Positions 63,879 to 64,000 of a stretch of DNA of 64,000 nt are shown here, piece after piece. The notes beneath the pieces are model-generated. The model was not told where the DNA came from and ran no database searches. It saw only the letters and a list, made by a program, of their open reading frames with translations. Position 1 is the first letter of the stretch. Each line of letters begins with the position of its first letter. Origin of the DNA: an uncultured Polaribacter sp. (GTDB lineage Bacteria > Bacteroidota > Bacteroidia > Flavobacteriales > Flavobacteriaceae); assembly GCF_947503855.1 (NCBI RefSeq), contig NZ_CANNFF010000003.1, positions 246,062 through 310,061 on the forward strand. Reading direction: 5' to 3'. The position numbers and the translations under genes are program-made.

Positions 63879-64000
63879 TATTTTAACTTTTCTATTTGTT
63901 ATGTTATAAAATTGACACTTTATTTACCCGTTGTGCATTTTAAATAATGCTAATTTTAATATTATTAATATTCCTATCGAATATAAATTTATTGATGTAC

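Noticed and set aside
1..64000. CRISPR arrays, tRNA/rRNA genes, transposases or attachment sites
   Set aside because: No regularly spaced repeats, tRNA-like cloverleaf sequences, transposase motifs or terminal inverted repeats were seen, including near the two gene remnants.
63879..64000. Operator repeat upstream of the first propeller lyase
   Set aside because: No TATCCTG unit occurs in the 122 bases available. The true promoter may be here in another form or beyond the window.

Overview
The window is AT-rich. It has the marks of a marine Bacteroidetes genome, most likely family Flavobacteriaceae: type IX secretion (T9SS) C-terminal tails with YPNP motifs, lipoprotein signals, weak Shine-Dalgarno sequences and TAnnTTTG-type -7 boxes. 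Twenty-seven of 28 intact genes lie on the minus strand and encode a large polysaccharide-degradation locus. Only the fragment of a histidine kinase at the left edge is on the plus strand, so the locus boundary is near 381-438. The content points to ulvan (sulfated rhamnose, glucuronic/iduronic acid, xylose) or a related sulfated rhamnan: a PL28 ulvan lyase, two BNR_4-type propeller lyases, a heparinase II/III-fold lyase, seven GH78-type and three GH106-type alpha-L-rhamnosidases, four FGly sulfatases, a RhaT rhamnose symporter and a sugar isomerase.

Layout in the direction of transcription (high to low coordinates). 54502-63878: propeller lyase, heparinase-fold lyase and a GH106, closely packed. 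44115-54329: four separately transcribed units (PL28, a second propeller lyase, a lectin-fused sulfatase, a Tat-exported alpha-barrel protein). Each has its own upstream tandem 10-bp repeat, and three are followed by strong hairpin terminators. 23256-44041: a compact rhamnosidase array (five GH78, one GH106, one GH78). 17127-23030: sulfatase, exported enolase-superfamily protein, divergent GH78 and SGNH esterase, bordered on each side by a decayed gene remnant. 7789-16696: S1_7-like sulfatase, isomerase, GH106, sulfatase and RhaT, with a canonical promoter candidate upstream. 2279-7709: a DUF2231/cytochrome/DUF1549/DUF1553 membrane protein, a DUF1501 protein and an NHL propeller. 439-2202: a T9SS-secreted clan GH-A glycosidase.

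Inferred division of labour: T9SS-anchored lyases, one sulfatase and the GH-A enzyme attack polymer at the cell surface. Lipoprotein and periplasmic sulfatases and rhamnosidases trim oligosaccharides. Rhamnose enters through RhaT and is isomerised in the cytosol. SusC/SusD, GH105, GH2/GH3 and a dedicated regulator are not in this window and presumably lie beyond 64000.

Most notable signals: (1) a 10-bp tandem repeat (unit core TATCCTG on the plus strand) placed directly against the -7 box upstream of six genes; (2) one roughly 135-residue module, four copies of which are attached to lyases of unrelated folds; (3) two 3'-end gene remnants showing that GH78-GH106 and enolase-containing units were duplicated and then decayed; (4) exported Tat-lipoprotein enzymes of enolase and alpha-barrel type that could be sugar-acid or oligosaccharide dehydratases; (5) a planctomycete-style c-type cytochrome/DUF1501/NHL trio inside the locus.
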